64,000 nucleotides of DNA from Myxococcales bacterium (GTDB lineage: Bacteria > Myxococcota_A > Polyangia > Polyangiales > Polyangiaceae). Where the stretch lies: positions 168,292-232,291 of the forward strand of contig SECP01000005.1 in NCBI GenBank assembly GCA_004193285.1, given 5' to 3'. Within the stretch, counting starts at the first letter, position 1. Each line of letters opens with the position of its first letter. Both the position numbers and the translations under genes were made by a program. The notes below the pieces were generated by a model. The model saw only the letters and a program-made list of their open reading frames with translations. It ran no database searches and had not been told where the DNA came from. Shown here in pieces: positions 32,743 through 44,885 of the stretch.

Positions 32743-34943
32743 ACCCGCTCGCTTCGGACTCCGCGCACGCGTGCCCGAGCTGCGGCGCCGGCAACCTGCC
32801 GGAGGCGCGATTCTGCAGTCAGTGCGGGCTCGCCCTCGATAAGAGCTGGCAGGCAAGCACCCTCACCATCTCGTCGCCGCCCCATTCGCTGCCGCTCTCC
32901 CATCGGTCGCTGGGCGTCGCGTCCACCCGACCTCCCCCCGCGGACGCCCCGCCCGGGCCGCTCTCGTTGCGCAGCGTATCGCCCCTGCTCGAAAGAACAC
33001 CGGACGCGCGCGAGCTGGCCGATCCGCTCATCGGCGTGGTGGTCGCGGAGCGCTACCGCATCAAGGAGCCGATCGGGCGGGGCGGCATGGGCGTCGTTTA
33101 CCGCGTGGAGCACGCGCGTATCGGCAAGCTCATGGCCCTGAAGCTGCTCACGGGCGAGCTCACGCGGGATCCGCAGCAGGTGGCGCGCTTCAAGCGAGAA
33201 GCGCAGATGGTGAGCCGGCTCTCGCACCCGAACACCGTACAGGTCTTCGACTTTGGTGCCTCCGAAGGCCTCGTGTATCTGGCCATGGAGTACCTCAAGG
33301 GCGAGGATCTGGGGCACCTCATCCGGCGCGTGGGCCCCCTCGGCGTGGAGCGCACCCTCAAGATCGTCATTCAAATCTGCAGCTCGCTCGGTGAGGCGCA
33401 CGGCAAAGGCATGGTGCACCGCGACCTCAAGCCGGAAAACATCATCGTGATGCCGGGCGCGGAGGACGAAGATCTGATCAAGGTGCTGGACTTCGGCTTG
33501 GCCAAGCTCCGCGAGGGAGGCGAGCTCTCGGAAGTCACGTCCCGCGGCGCCATCGTCGGCACGCCGTACTACATGTCCCCCGAGCAGATCCGCGGCGACG
33601 ACGTGGGCCCCGAGAGCGACGTGTACGCGCTGGGCGCGCTCACCTACGCCTGCCTCACCGGCACGGTGGTGTTCGACGCGCGCACGCCGATGGGCGTGCT
33701 CACCAAGCACCTCACGGAGCTGCCCGAGAGCCCCAGCCAGCGCTTCCCGGAGCTGAAGATCCCGAAGAGCGTGAGTCAGATCGTGCTGGCGGCGCTCGAG
33801 AAGGATCGCAAGCGCCGCCTCCCCTCCGTGGAGGAGCTGCAGCGAGCGATGATTCTAGAGCTGGAGCACGGCGGCAAACAGCAAGACGTCGAGCGCCTGC
33901 TGGACTACTCGCACCTGCGCCACGCCGGCGCCGGCGCCGACGCGGACGCGGTGACCCGCGACGAGGTGGAGCGCTACGAGCGCAAGCTGCGGCGACGGGG
34001 CCGCGCGGCGTGGGCGCTCTTGGCTGCGCTGTCGCTGGCTGCTGCTTTCTTCGGTTTTCGCGCCTACCAGCGCTGGACCGCGCCGGCCGTCTTCACCGGC
34101 GAGGAGCTCGAGCCCAACGACGCCGCGAGCACCGCCACCCGCGTGCCGTTTCCCTGGGTCGCCAAGGGCGTCATCGGCAAGCGCTTGGATCCGGAGCGCA
34201 GCGATCGCGACTTCTACCGGTTCCGCGTCCCGACCGAAGCCAGCGCGGTGTCGCTGGAAGCGAGCCCGGTGGCGGGCCTCGCTTGGTGCGGCTTGCTCTA
34301 CGCCTCCGGCTCCGAGGAGCCGCTCGGTCGATACTGCCCCGGCATCGCGGAGCGCCGACTGCGAGTGGAAGCGCTGCGTCTGCCTCCGGGCGAATACGTG
34401 CTCGGCCTGATGCAAGATCGCGAGGCGTATACGAAGGAGCCGGCGCCGGCCACGTTCGAGTCCATCTCCCAGAGCTACCAGCTCTCGGTGACGACGAACC
34501 TGGAGGCCGGCGCCGAGCTGGAGCCCAACGACTTCCCTCGGGACGCCTTGCGCCTGGCACCGGGTCAGAAGCTATCGGCGCGGCTCGCGTGGATGCGAGA
34601 CCTAGACGTGGTGTGCGCAAGCGGGGACGCCAAGGTGCGGCTCAAGGTGACGGACTCCCCGGAGCGCCCTCGCGCGCGCGCGGCCGTGCTTCAGGTCACC
34701 CCGCTCGCAGGCGCGGACGCCGAGGTGCCGGTGCGAGTGCACCACGCCGGCGCGAAGGACGTGCAAGCGTCGCCGCGCGACGTCCTCGGCACCTGGCAAA
34801 GCACAGTGCTGGACCCTTCTGCGGGCCGCGCCCCCTGCGTGCAGCTCACGCTGGTGCCGAACCCTTGGGCGCCCACTCCCCATCCCCTCGTCGCCCCGGC
34901 CGGTGAGGAGCCGTACTGGGTAGAAGTGACGGCGCTGCCATGA
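32739..34943 (+). CDS. Ser/Thr protein kinase with N-terminal zinc ribbon and PPC-like outer domains
   Basis: From GTG 32739 (overlapping the previous stop) the protein has 734 residues. It begins with a zinc ribbon (CPSCGAGNLPEARFCSQCG). The kinase domain (about 103-380) has the loop IGRGGMGVVY, the lysine in MALKLL, the catalytic HRDLKPENI, the DFGLAK loop and GTPYYMSPEQ. A membrane helix follows (about 425-443). The outer part has two modules that begin with ELEPNDAAS and ELEPNDFPR, which resemble pre-peptidase C-terminal (PPC) beta domains. All catalytic residues are present. The three-gene unit 30949-36100 appears co-translated. Confidence 0.9.
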   Translation: MNPLASDSAHACPSCGAGNLPEARFCSQCGLALDKSWQASTLTISSPPHSLPLSHRSLGVASTRPPPADAPPGPLSLRSVSPLLERTPDARELADPLIGVVVAERYRIKEPIGRGGMGVVYRVEHARIGKLMALKLLTGELTRDPQQVARFKREAQMVSRLSHPNTVQVFDFGASEGLVYLAMEYLKGEDLGHLIRRVGPLGVERTLKIVIQICSSLGEAHGKGMVHRDLKPENIIVMPGAEDEDLIKVLDFGLAKLREGGELSEVTSRGAIVGTPYYMSPEQIRGDDVGPESDVYALGALTYACLTGTVVFDARTPMGVLTKHLTELPESPSQRFPELKIPKSVSQIVLAALEKDRKRRLPSVEELQRAMILELEHGGKQQDVERLLDYSHLRHAGAGADADAVTRDEVERYERKLRRRGRAAWALLAALSLAAAFFGFRAYQRWTAPAVFTGEELEPNDAASTATRVPFPWVAKGVIGKRLDPERSDRDFYRFRVPTEASAVSLEASPVAGLAWCGLLYASGSEEPLGRYCPGIAERRLRVEALRLPPGEYVLGLMQDREAYTKEPAPATFESISQSYQLSVTTNLEAGAELEPNDFPRDALRLAPGQKLSARLAWMRDLDVVCASGDAKVRLKVTDSPERPRARAAVLQVTPLAGADAEVPVRVHHAGAKDVQASPRDVLGTWQSTVLDPSAGRAPCVQLTLVPNPWAPTPHPLVAPAGEEPYWVEVTALP

Positions 34944-36100
34944 AGGCTCGCACGGCGTCCTTGTGGGTCGCGTCGCTCGGCGCTCTCGTTTTGCACGGCG
35001 CAGTTCTGCACGCGGAGTGGGGTCACGGTGGCTTGCGCGAGACGCTCGGCCCGCCGCGCGCCCCCTACGCGATGCCCGGCGTCGACTCGAGGCGCTCACA
35101 CCACGGCGCGGTGACCCTCGCCGCGGCGCCACGCGTGAGCCGCCGCTTGCGCGTGGCCTACGGCATCGGCCGCGGCCTCGTCACGCAGCCCGACGGCGGT
35201 TTTTTGGTCCTGCACCCAACGCCGCGCGCCTCGTGGTTCGACGCGCACGGCAAGCTCCTGTCCTCTCTGAAGCTCGCGGCCGAGCCAGCGTCGGCTCCTG
35301 TCGTCACTTCCAGCGGCCGCGTCGCTTTCGTGAGCGGAGGCGCCCTCGCTCTCGTGGACGAGCGCGGCAGCGTGCGCGCCGAGACGCCGCTCGGCGACGC
35401 GGACTTCACCGCGCGCAGCATCCTCGCCACTCGTGACGGCGGCGTCGTCGTGGCGAGCAGCTCGTGGATGGTCAAGCTGAGCGCCAGCGGTGACATCGTG
35501 TTCCGCCGCTCGCTCCCGGAGTCGCCGCTGGATCTGCTCGAGACGAGCGCGGGCTTGTTTTACGTCAGCGCGCTCGGCTCCGTGCTCCAGCTCGACAGCG
35601 CCGGCCGCCTGAGCAAGCTGGGTGAGCTCGGCGGCGTAGCCAGCGCCAGCAGCGTCGCCGCAGACGCGCGGCTGCTACAGGTCCGAAGCGGCTCGCACCG
35701 CCTCGTGAGCTTCGATCTGGTGTCCCGGCGCGTCGTCTCATCCGTAGAGGACGCGACGCTCGCTTTGGACGGCCCGGTGCTCCTGGGCGCGGAGCGGCTG
35801 GCGCACGCCTTCAGCAGCGACGGCTTGCTGGTTCGTTACCGCGCCGACGGCAGCGAGGCGCAGCGCGTTCCCTTCGACCCCGGAGCGCGCAAGGCTCCCG
35901 GTAGCGAGGACGCCGTGTTGCTCGCCGACGAACGCCTGCTCGTAGCCAGAGCGGGGGCGGACGTGGCCATCATCACCCCTGCGGGTGAAGTCTCGACGGT
36001 GCCCGGCAGCGCCTGCCCGGACCCGCTCGGTTTGCTCCCGGCCGGCCCACGCGCGGTGCTGCTGGCATGCCGTTCCGGCAACGTGCTGCGGCTCGAGTGA
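34940..36100 (+). CDS. Exported beta-propeller-like protein
   Basis: A 386-residue protein with a hydrophobic N-terminal signal (ASLWVASLGALVLHGAVLHA). The rest shows repeated four-strand blades with phrases such as GFLVLHPTPRASWFDAHGKL, ALALVDERGSVRAETP, WMVKLSASGDIVF and SVLQLDSAGRLSKLG, as in PQQ/WD-like propellers. It is probably periplasmic or membrane-tethered. The ATG overlaps the kinase stop by 4 bases, which suggests it works with the kinase's outer domain. Specific function unknown. Confidence 0.78.
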   Translation: MKARTASLWVASLGALVLHGAVLHAEWGHGGLRETLGPPRAPYAMPGVDSRRSHHGAVTLAAAPRVSRRLRVAYGIGRGLVTQPDGGFLVLHPTPRASWFDAHGKLLSSLKLAAEPASAPVVTSSGRVAFVSGGALALVDERGSVRAETPLGDADFTARSILATRDGGVVVASSSWMVKLSASGDIVFRRSLPESPLDLLETSAGLFYVSALGSVLQLDSAGRLSKLGELGGVASASSVAADARLLQVRSGSHRLVSFDLVSRRVVSSVEDATLALDGPVLLGAERLAHAFSSDGLLVRYRADGSEAQRVPFDPGARKAPGSEDAVLLADERLLVARAGADVAIITPAGEVSTVPGSACPDPLGLLPAGPRAVLLACRSGNVLRLE

Positions 36101-36109
36101 GCGCCGCGC

Positions 36110-36922
36110 TCAGTGGTAGAGCGCGGTGAGCGAGACGTTCAGGGCCCAGCCCGAGCCTTTCGAATCGACGTCGTCTTTCGTCTGACGCGTGCCGTAGCCG
36201 GTCAGCTGCACCAGGCCGCCGAGCGAGAACTCCTGACCGACCCACCCCGCGTAACCCAACCACGCCGACGCGCCGAGCCCGCCGCCGTCGTAGTCGCGAG
36301 CGCGGTACGTATCCCGCAGCACGTGGCTATCGCCCTCGGTGCTGAGGGCCGCGAGCCCGACGGAGCCGCCGAAGTGCAGGCCGCGCAGGGGATCCGGAAA
36401 CGCATCCACGAACGGGCCTAGCAAGAACACTTGCCCCGAGCTGCCGAGGCCGGTCTCCTGCCCCTCCACCACGGTGTCTCCTTCGCTCAGGGTTTGAAGG
36501 GAGGCCAGGCCACCCAGCGCAATGCCGCGCCAAGGCGTACCGCCGACCCACAGGTTGAGCGCGAGGCCGGCGCCGCCCACGCCGTAGTTCCGGCCGCCGT
36601 TGTCACTGGAAATGCTGGCGTGGCCGCCGCCGACGCCGGCCGCTAGCCGCAGGTAGAAGCCGTCGTGGACGTGATAACCCCCGCGCGGGATGGCTGGGGC
36701 TACAGGGGAGGAGGAAATCACCATCCTGCCTTGGGGGCCGGCCGGCGGTCCCTTGGGCGGCGGCGGCGGCGGTAACGGCTCGGAAGCCGGCGGCAGCGGC
36801 GTGGGCGGGGCGGCGGGCGCTGACGCGGCCGGCTCCTCCCCCGCAGCCTGCGCAAACGCCGTCCCCGAAGTGACGGCAACACCAAGAGCCAAACAACGAG
36901 CGATAAGCTGGGCTGGTTTCAC
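36110..36922 (-). CDS. Outer-membrane protein with proline-rich N-terminus
   Basis: A 270-residue protein. A signal peptide (ARCLALGVAVTSGTAFAQA) is followed by a Pro/Ala-rich linker to about residue 75. The rest is Gly-rich with alternating strands (GFYLRLAAGVGGGHAS, GGAGLALNLWVGGTPWRGIA, ALGGLASLQ), ending WALNVSLTALYH. That fits an eight-stranded barrel of the kind common in myxobacteria. It is transcribed away from the Fe-S carrier gene with about 70 bases between. Function unknown. Confidence 0.75.
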   Translation of the reverse strand: MKPAQLIARCLALGVAVTSGTAFAQAAGEEPAASAPAAPPTPLPPASEPLPPPPPPKGPPAGPQGRMVISSSPVAPAIPRGGYHVHDGFYLRLAAGVGGGHASISSDNGGRNYGVGGAGLALNLWVGGTPWRGIALGGLASLQTLSEGDTVVEGQETGLGSSGQVFLLGPFVDAFPDPLRGLHFGGSVGLAALSTEGDSHVLRDTYRARDYDGGGLGASAWLGYAGWVGQEFSLGGLVQLTGYGTRQTKDDVDSKGSGWALNVSLTALYH

Positions 36923-36993
36923 GTTGTCCTCGTGCTTATACTACCTCGGCTCCCGGGAATCCTGCCCGGGCCCTACAGAAGCTCTGCTGACAG

Positions 36994-37317
36994 ATGATCT
37001 CAATCACTCCCCTCGCCGCTGACAAGGTTCGTGAAATTTCCCAGTCCGAAGGCCTGGATGGTCAAGGGCTGCGCCTGCGCGTGATCGGTGGTGGCTGCGC
37101 CGGCTTCCAGTACGACCTCTATTTCGAGGATAAGCCGACCGATATGGACGAGCGCTACGAGTCCCATGGCGTTGCGCTCTTCGTGGATCCATTGAGCTAC
37201 CAGTACCTGGATGGGACCGAGATCGACTACGTCGAGGGGGCCCATGGCGCCGGCTTCAAGTTCGGGAACCCGAACGTGACGGGCTCGTGCGGCTGCGGCT
37301 CGTCGTTCAAGGTTTGA
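36994..37317 (+). CDS. erpA: A-type iron-sulfur carrier (IscA/ErpA family)
   Basis: A 107-residue HesB/IscA-fold protein with all three ligand cysteines: Cys35 in VIGGGCAGFQYDL, and Cys99/Cys101 in TGSCGCGSSFKV. The segment YLDGTEIDYVEGAHGAGFKF is typical of ErpA. Such proteins carry Fe-S clusters from the assembly scaffold to target enzymes. No isc or suf genes are adjacent. The symbol erpA is preferred over iscA by resemblance only. Confidence 0.9.
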   Translation: MISITPLAADKVREISQSEGLDGQGLRLRVIGGGCAGFQYDLYFEDKPTDMDERYESHGVALFVDPLSYQYLDGTEIDYVEGAHGAGFKFGNPNVTGSCGCGSSFKV

Positions 37318-37446
37318 GGTTCGGATCGGCGGGCCGGCTCTGGTCTGACGGATAATTCCGGCCCGCAAAGCTTGTCTGTACGTCCACGGCGCGTGACCTG
37401 GCGTACGAAGTTCCCGCTTAACGTAACTTTGCGGAACTTAGTTCCC

Positions 37447-37495
37447 GACGACCCCGTAGGCCCCATGCGAGGCGAAGTCCTCGCCCGAGGTCGTC
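37447..37495 (+). promoter_or_regulatory. Structured 5' leader masking the ribosome binding site of the RpoH-type gene
   Basis: GACGACC (37447-37453) is exactly complementary to GGTCGTC (37489-37495), which covers the last two bases of the Shine-Dalgarno GAGG and the spacer up to the ATG at 37496. Between them an inner hairpin GCGAGG/CCTCGC (37467-37472 with 37479-37484) can form. The CCTC could instead pair with the Shine-Dalgarno GAGG. The arrangement fits a temperature- or ligand-controlled translation switch; that function is inference. Further upstream, AAGTTCCCGC (37408) and GCGGAACTT (37431) form an imperfect inverted repeat. Confidence 0.5.
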
Positions 37496-38371
37496 ATGAC
37501 AAGCCAGGACTCGTCCTTTCAGACATACGTTCGCACCGTCCAACATTATCCCCAGCACACGCGCGAAGAAGAGCAGGAGCTCGTACGCGCCTACCGCGAA
37601 GGGGGTAGCGAGGCGGCCCGCGAGGCGCTGGTGCGCGCCCACCTCCGGCACGTCGTTGCCATTGCCCTCAAGTACCGTCGCTACGGCCTGCCGGTGGCGG
37701 ATTTGGTCGCGGAAGGCAACTTCGGCATCGTCCACGCCCTCTCCAAGTTCGACGCCGGTCGTGGCACCCGCTTCGTCACGTACGCTGCGTACTGGATTCG
37801 CGCGTACATCCTCAATTACATCATCCGCTCGTGGAGCTTGGTCGGCGTCGGCTCGGGCGCGCTGCGCTCCAAGACGTTCTTCAAGCTACGCCGCGAGCGC
37901 GTTCGCATCACCAACCTCGTGGGCGAAGGTCCCGAGGCCGACGAGCTGCTCGGCAAGGCCATGAACATGCCGGTCGAAAAGGTCACCGCGATGGTGCGCC
38001 GCCTGGAGTCCCGTGACCTCTCGCTAGACGCGCAGGTTTGGGACGACTCGGCAACCACCGTTCTGGACACGCTCGTCGCGCCCGGCAACGACCAAGAGCA
38101 GCAGGTGGGCGACCAGGAGACGCGTCTCAGCGTGCAAGACCTCGTGCGCGACTCGCTCAAGCACCTGGACAAGCGCGAGCGCTACATCGTCGAGAAGCGC
38201 CTCATGGCGGACCGAGAGGACGAGCTCTCTCTCGCGGAGATTGGCCGTCGCCTGGGCGTCTCGCGTGAACGCGCCCGGCAGCTCGAAGCGCGCGCTCGGC
38301 GCAAGCTGAAGGGCCGTCTCAGCGAGCTCTCGGAGGCCGCCGGCGTCACGATCGACGTGGACGCGGCCTAA
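37496..38371 (+). CDS. RpoH-type (sigma-32 family) RNA polymerase sigma factor
   Basis: A 291-residue group 3 sigma factor without region 1. Region 2 is clear: LVRAHLRHVVAIALKYRRYG, then DLVAEGNFGIVHALSKFDAG, then RFVTYAAYWIRAYILNYIIR. The segment after it (SWSLVGVGSGALRSKTFFKL) is the RpoH-type box. Region 4 has DELSLAEIGRRLGVSRERARQLEARA as its helix-turn-helix (read in two pieces). It probably directs heat-shock or developmental genes; myxobacteria carry several such paralogues, so the exact regulon is unknown. The 5' leader can fold over its ribosome binding site. Confidence 0.92.
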   Translation: MTSQDSSFQTYVRTVQHYPQHTREEEQELVRAYREGGSEAAREALVRAHLRHVVAIALKYRRYGLPVADLVAEGNFGIVHALSKFDAGRGTRFVTYAAYWIRAYILNYIIRSWSLVGVGSGALRSKTFFKLRRERVRITNLVGEGPEADELLGKAMNMPVEKVTAMVRRLESRDLSLDAQVWDDSATTVLDTLVAPGNDQEQQVGDQETRLSVQDLVRDSLKHLDKRERYIVEKRLMADREDELSLAEIGRRLGVSRERARQLEARARRKLKGRLSELSEAAGVTIDVDAA

Positions 38372-38413
38372 ACGACCGAGTCTCGGACCAGCGCGAGGGG
38401 AGCGATCGAGAGA

Positions 38414-38442
38414 TTGCTCCCCTCTATGCATTTCACTATGGT
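38414..38442 (+). promoter_or_regulatory. rnpB: Promoter of the RNase P RNA gene
   Basis: TTGCTC and TATGGT are separated by 17 bases. The predicted transcription start, about 38449, agrees with the 5' edge of the RNA helix P1, which supports the call. Confidence 0.55.
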
Positions 38443-38448
38443 GCCTCC

Positions 38449-38838
38449 GTCCGAGAGCAACAGGCGCTCGCTCGAGCTTCGGCTCGAGAGGAAAGTCCGG
38501 GCTCCGCAGGGCAGGATGCCGGGTAACGCCCGGTGAGGGAAACCTCGAGGAAAGTGCCACAGAAAAGCGAACCGCCTGACCGATTCACGTCGCATCAGGT
38601 AAGGGTGAAACGGTGGGGTAAGAGCCCACCGCAGAGCCGGTAACGGCTCTGGCACGGCAAACCCCATCCGGAGCAAGGCCACGTAGAGAGGCGTTCGAGG
38701 GCTGCCCGCCCGAGCCTCTGGGTAGGCCGCACGAGGCGCGCGGTAACGCGCGTCCTAGAGGAATGACCGCCACGCCGCGCGAGGCAACGAACGCGGCGAA
38801 CAGAACCCGGCTTACGGAGCTCTCGTACTGCTCTCGGT
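38449..38838 (+). ncRNA. rnpB: RNase P RNA, bacterial type A
   Basis: The catalytic RNA of RNase P, which trims 5' leaders from tRNA precursors. The conserved core is present at both ends: GAGGAAAGTCCGGGCTCC near the 5' side and ACAGAACCCGGCTTAC (38800-38815) near the 3' side, which pair as P4, plus AGAGGAATGACCGCC. CCGAGAGCA (38451-38459) pairs with TGCTCTCGG (38828-38836) to close P1. Length about 390 bases is normal for type A. Exact ends are estimated. A strong terminator overlaps the 3' end. Confidence 0.95.
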
Positions 38839-38865
38839 GAGGCAACTCACCGAGAGCATTATTTT
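38828..38865 (+). terminator. Intrinsic terminator of rnpB
   Basis: TGCTCTCGGTGAG and CTCACCGAGAGCA form a perfect 13-pair stem around a GCAA loop, followed by TTATTTTT. The 5' arm also contains the strand that closes helix P1 of the RNase P RNA, so the two helices compete. Confidence 0.9.
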
Positions 38866-39238
38866 TCGTGGGGCTGCCGCATCGCAGCTCGCCTCGCAGA
38901 ACCTCCCGTGTCGTCGGCAGGTCCCCCTGCCGCGCACGCGCACGCGCTGGGGACCAGTGAAGAGCCCGAAACGCGCTTCACCAAAAGTGCTGACAGTCGC
39001 CTTCGTCCGTACCGAACCGCGCGCACGCGCACGCGCACGCGCACGCGCCGCAGGCGCGAGAGCTGGATCGCCCCCACCCGACCTTGGCACCAGCAGATCA
39101 CGATCCACGAATGAGAGGACCATGAGAACGCTCGGCGAGGCCGAGCACGTTGCGGCTCAGGACGCGAAGGACGCAAAGCGCGCGCAGCGAAGCCCCGGAA
39201 ATAAAAACGAAGCCCGCGTGAAGAGCGCACGGCGCTCT
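38866..39238. other. Intergenic region with GC-rich hexamer repeats, no gene seen
   Basis: Long open frames cross this stretch, but they have no recognisable domain and lie antisense to or run into the GltJ-like gene. It contains two runs of CGCGCA-type hexamers and otherwise shows no convincing gene, promoter or RNA. Confidence 0.55.
39021..39044. repeat. Tandem hexamer repeat (GCGCAC)4
   Basis: Four exact GCGCAC units in a row, flanked by partial copies. A shorter relative (CGCGCACGCGCACGCGC) lies at about 38931-38946. Alternating purine-pyrimidine tracts like these can adopt Z-DNA; whether they do anything here is unknown. Confidence 0.75.
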
Positions 39239-41056
39239 TCACTGGCCGGCAAACACGAACGGCACGTTGGCGATGGTGGTACCGCCGGAGGCCGGGAACT
39301 GCCAGGAGCGGACGCTGCTGGCGATGCAGTTCGCGAGGCCGGTGTACCCGCGCGGGTCTCCAGACGTGGTCGCGTTTTGCACGGAGCCAGTGCCGGTCAC
39401 GGTGATGGTCACGGTGACCTTGGCGGTCATCGGCGCATCCCTCGCGCGCGCGTCCAGCGCGGGCTGCCAGCAACGACGCTTCACGCTGCCCGTGTACCGC
39501 GAGACGGTGGACTGAATCTGCCCGCTGTCCAGCTGCGCGCCTCCGCCAGTTTGGCCCGAGGGGCCGCCGGTCGCGGGACCGCTCGAGGGCCCCAGGCCGC
39601 TCAAGCCGGTGAGCCCCTTCAAACCAGTATTCGGCTTCTCGTCCGTCGGCGGCGCCGCGGTCGTGGCCGCCTTGCCTTGAGCGGTGCCAGCCTTCTTCGG
39701 CCCCTGCGGATCCGTGGGCGCCGCTTCACCGGGTTGCTCGTTGGCAGCGACGGGCGCCTGCGTGTCCTTCGCAGGGACCTCTTTCTCGACGATCTTTTCG
39801 ACGATGCGCGTCTCCGGCTGCTTGCCGCCGAACAGCACGAACCCGAGCGTGAGCCCGAGCCCGATGGCGATCACCATCGCGACCCAGACCATCGGCGACG
39901 TACCGCGCCGGCGAGGTATGAGCGCGGACAAGTCGTCCGTCACCACCGCCGAGCCGGTCACCGCGCTCGGTGATGGCGGCTGGAGCGCGGCCGAGTCCGC
40001 GCCCGCAACGATGCCGGGCGTCGCGGTTTGATTTTTGATATCCGAGACCGACGGAATGAACGGCGTCAGCGAAGCGCGCGCGCTGGAGACGCCTTCTTCT
40101 ACGATCGCCAGCAGCTCGGGGTAAGTCTTGAGCGGTCGCCAATCCTCGAAGCCGTCTCGCCAGACGAGCGACTCCTTGGTGACCGCGCCGGACGCGGCTT
40201 TGGAGCGCAGCTCACTCAAGCGAATCGGACCGACCGGTACGCCGTTGATGCCGACGAACCATTCGTCGCCCGGCATGCTGAGCGGCGGCTCGGATTCCGG
40301 CGCTGGCGCTGCGGCATTGCCGCCGCCTCCGAAAGCCAAGCTGAACGCGCCCGCGAGCGCGCCCGCGTCGGCCATGCGCGTGACCTCGTCGTCGCCTTCG
40401 AAATCCCGCGGAAGCTCCTTCACGACCGGCGCCGAGACCGCAACCGCAGGCGGCGCAGGCGGCGCCGCTACCGGCGCGGCGGGCGAGGGTGCGGCGGCCG
40501 GAACCGCGGCGACAGGCCGCAGCGGAATCGGAGCTTTGGCGCCGACGACCGACGTCGAACCGACCGGCTTCGGAGCGCTCGCACGCGGGGGCGCTCCCGG
40601 CCGCGGCAGCGCGGTCGTCGTCGAAGGCTTGGCGGGCGGAGGTCGCGGAGCGAGCGCGCCCGCCGGCTTTGGAGGCATCGGCTTGGAGCCGAGAGAGCTC
40701 GCGGTGGCGGCTGCGGGCGCAGCGGGTGACGCGGCCGCGCTCGCGGCAGTGGGCGCTGCTGCCGGAGATGCGGCCGCCGCCGGTGCGGCCCGCGGTGCGC
40801 TCTTCGGCGGCGCGGCGGGCGCAGCGGCGGGCGCGGGCACCGCGACGGGAGGCGCCGCAGATGTCTCCGCAGGCGGCGCGAGGCTCATTCCTTCGCTCGT
40901 CTCCGGCGGCTCGCTATCGCCGCCCGGCGCAGCCATGGCGCTCGACACCTGAATCATGAAGCCGCACTTGCGACACTTCATGCGCACGGACCGCCCCGCT
41001 ACCTTCTCGTCGGCGATCTGGTACTTCGCTTTACAGCTGGGACAGAGAAACTTCAT
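39239..41056 (-). CDS. GltJ/AgmX-like protein: zinc ribbon, GYF domain, membrane helix, TonB-like tail
   Basis: A 605-residue protein. It begins with an MJ0042-type zinc ribbon (FLCPSCKAKYQIADEK, then RMKCRKCGFMIQV). A Pro/Ala-rich linker of about 200 residues follows, then a GYF_2-type domain (about 265-325: DEWFVGINGVPVGPIRLSEL, then WRDGFEDWRPLKTY). One membrane helix lies at about 385-405 (SPMVWVAMVIAIGLGLTLGF). The C-terminal 95 residues match the AgmX/PglI TonB-like domain (SVKRRCWQPALDARARDAPM, NCIASSVRSWQFPA). This layout is that of GltJ, a gliding-motility and polarity protein in Myxococcus. No other glt genes adjoin it, so a relative with another role is possible. Confidence 0.82.
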   Translation of the reverse strand: MKFLCPSCKAKYQIADEKVAGRSVRMKCRKCGFMIQVSSAMAAPGGDSEPPETSEGMSLAPPAETSAAPPVAVPAPAAAPAAPPKSAPRAAPAAAASPAAAPTAASAAASPAAPAAATASSLGSKPMPPKPAGALAPRPPPAKPSTTTALPRPGAPPRASAPKPVGSTSVVGAKAPIPLRPVAAVPAAAPSPAAPVAAPPAPPAVAVSAPVVKELPRDFEGDDEVTRMADAGALAGAFSLAFGGGGNAAAPAPESEPPLSMPGDEWFVGINGVPVGPIRLSELRSKAASGAVTKESLVWRDGFEDWRPLKTYPELLAIVEEGVSSARASLTPFIPSVSDIKNQTATPGIVAGADSAALQPPSPSAVTGSAVVTDDLSALIPRRRGTSPMVWVAMVIAIGLGLTLGFVLFGGKQPETRIVEKIVEKEVPAKDTQAPVAANEQPGEAAPTDPQGPKKAGTAQGKAATTAAPPTDEKPNTGLKGLTGLSGLGPSSGPATGGPSGQTGGGAQLDSGQIQSTVSRYTGSVKRRCWQPALDARARDAPMTAKVTVTITVTGTGSVQNATTSGDPRGYTGLANCIASSVRSWQFPASGGTTIANVPFVFAGQ

Positions 41057-41201
41057 TCAGCGGAGCGCCGTCGCACGAGGCCTGAGGTGTTCGAGAAACG
41101 CGGAATTCGAAGACGAAAGAGACCCAAGAACAGACTGGGTGCTGAGCTTAGCCCGGGCCCAAAAAGACGCGCTTCAAAAAAAGAACAAGGCGGACGCGGT
41201 C

Positions 41202-44844
<3,643 letters not shown>

Positions 44845-44885
44845 GGCCCGGCCCCATAGCAGAAACCAGCCCCAGTGCCGCTAAG

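Noticed and set aside
38837..39973. A 378-codon plus-strand frame after rnpB
   Set aside because: It starts in the terminator, crosses GC repeats and then runs antisense to the GltJ-like gene; the translation is low in complexity.
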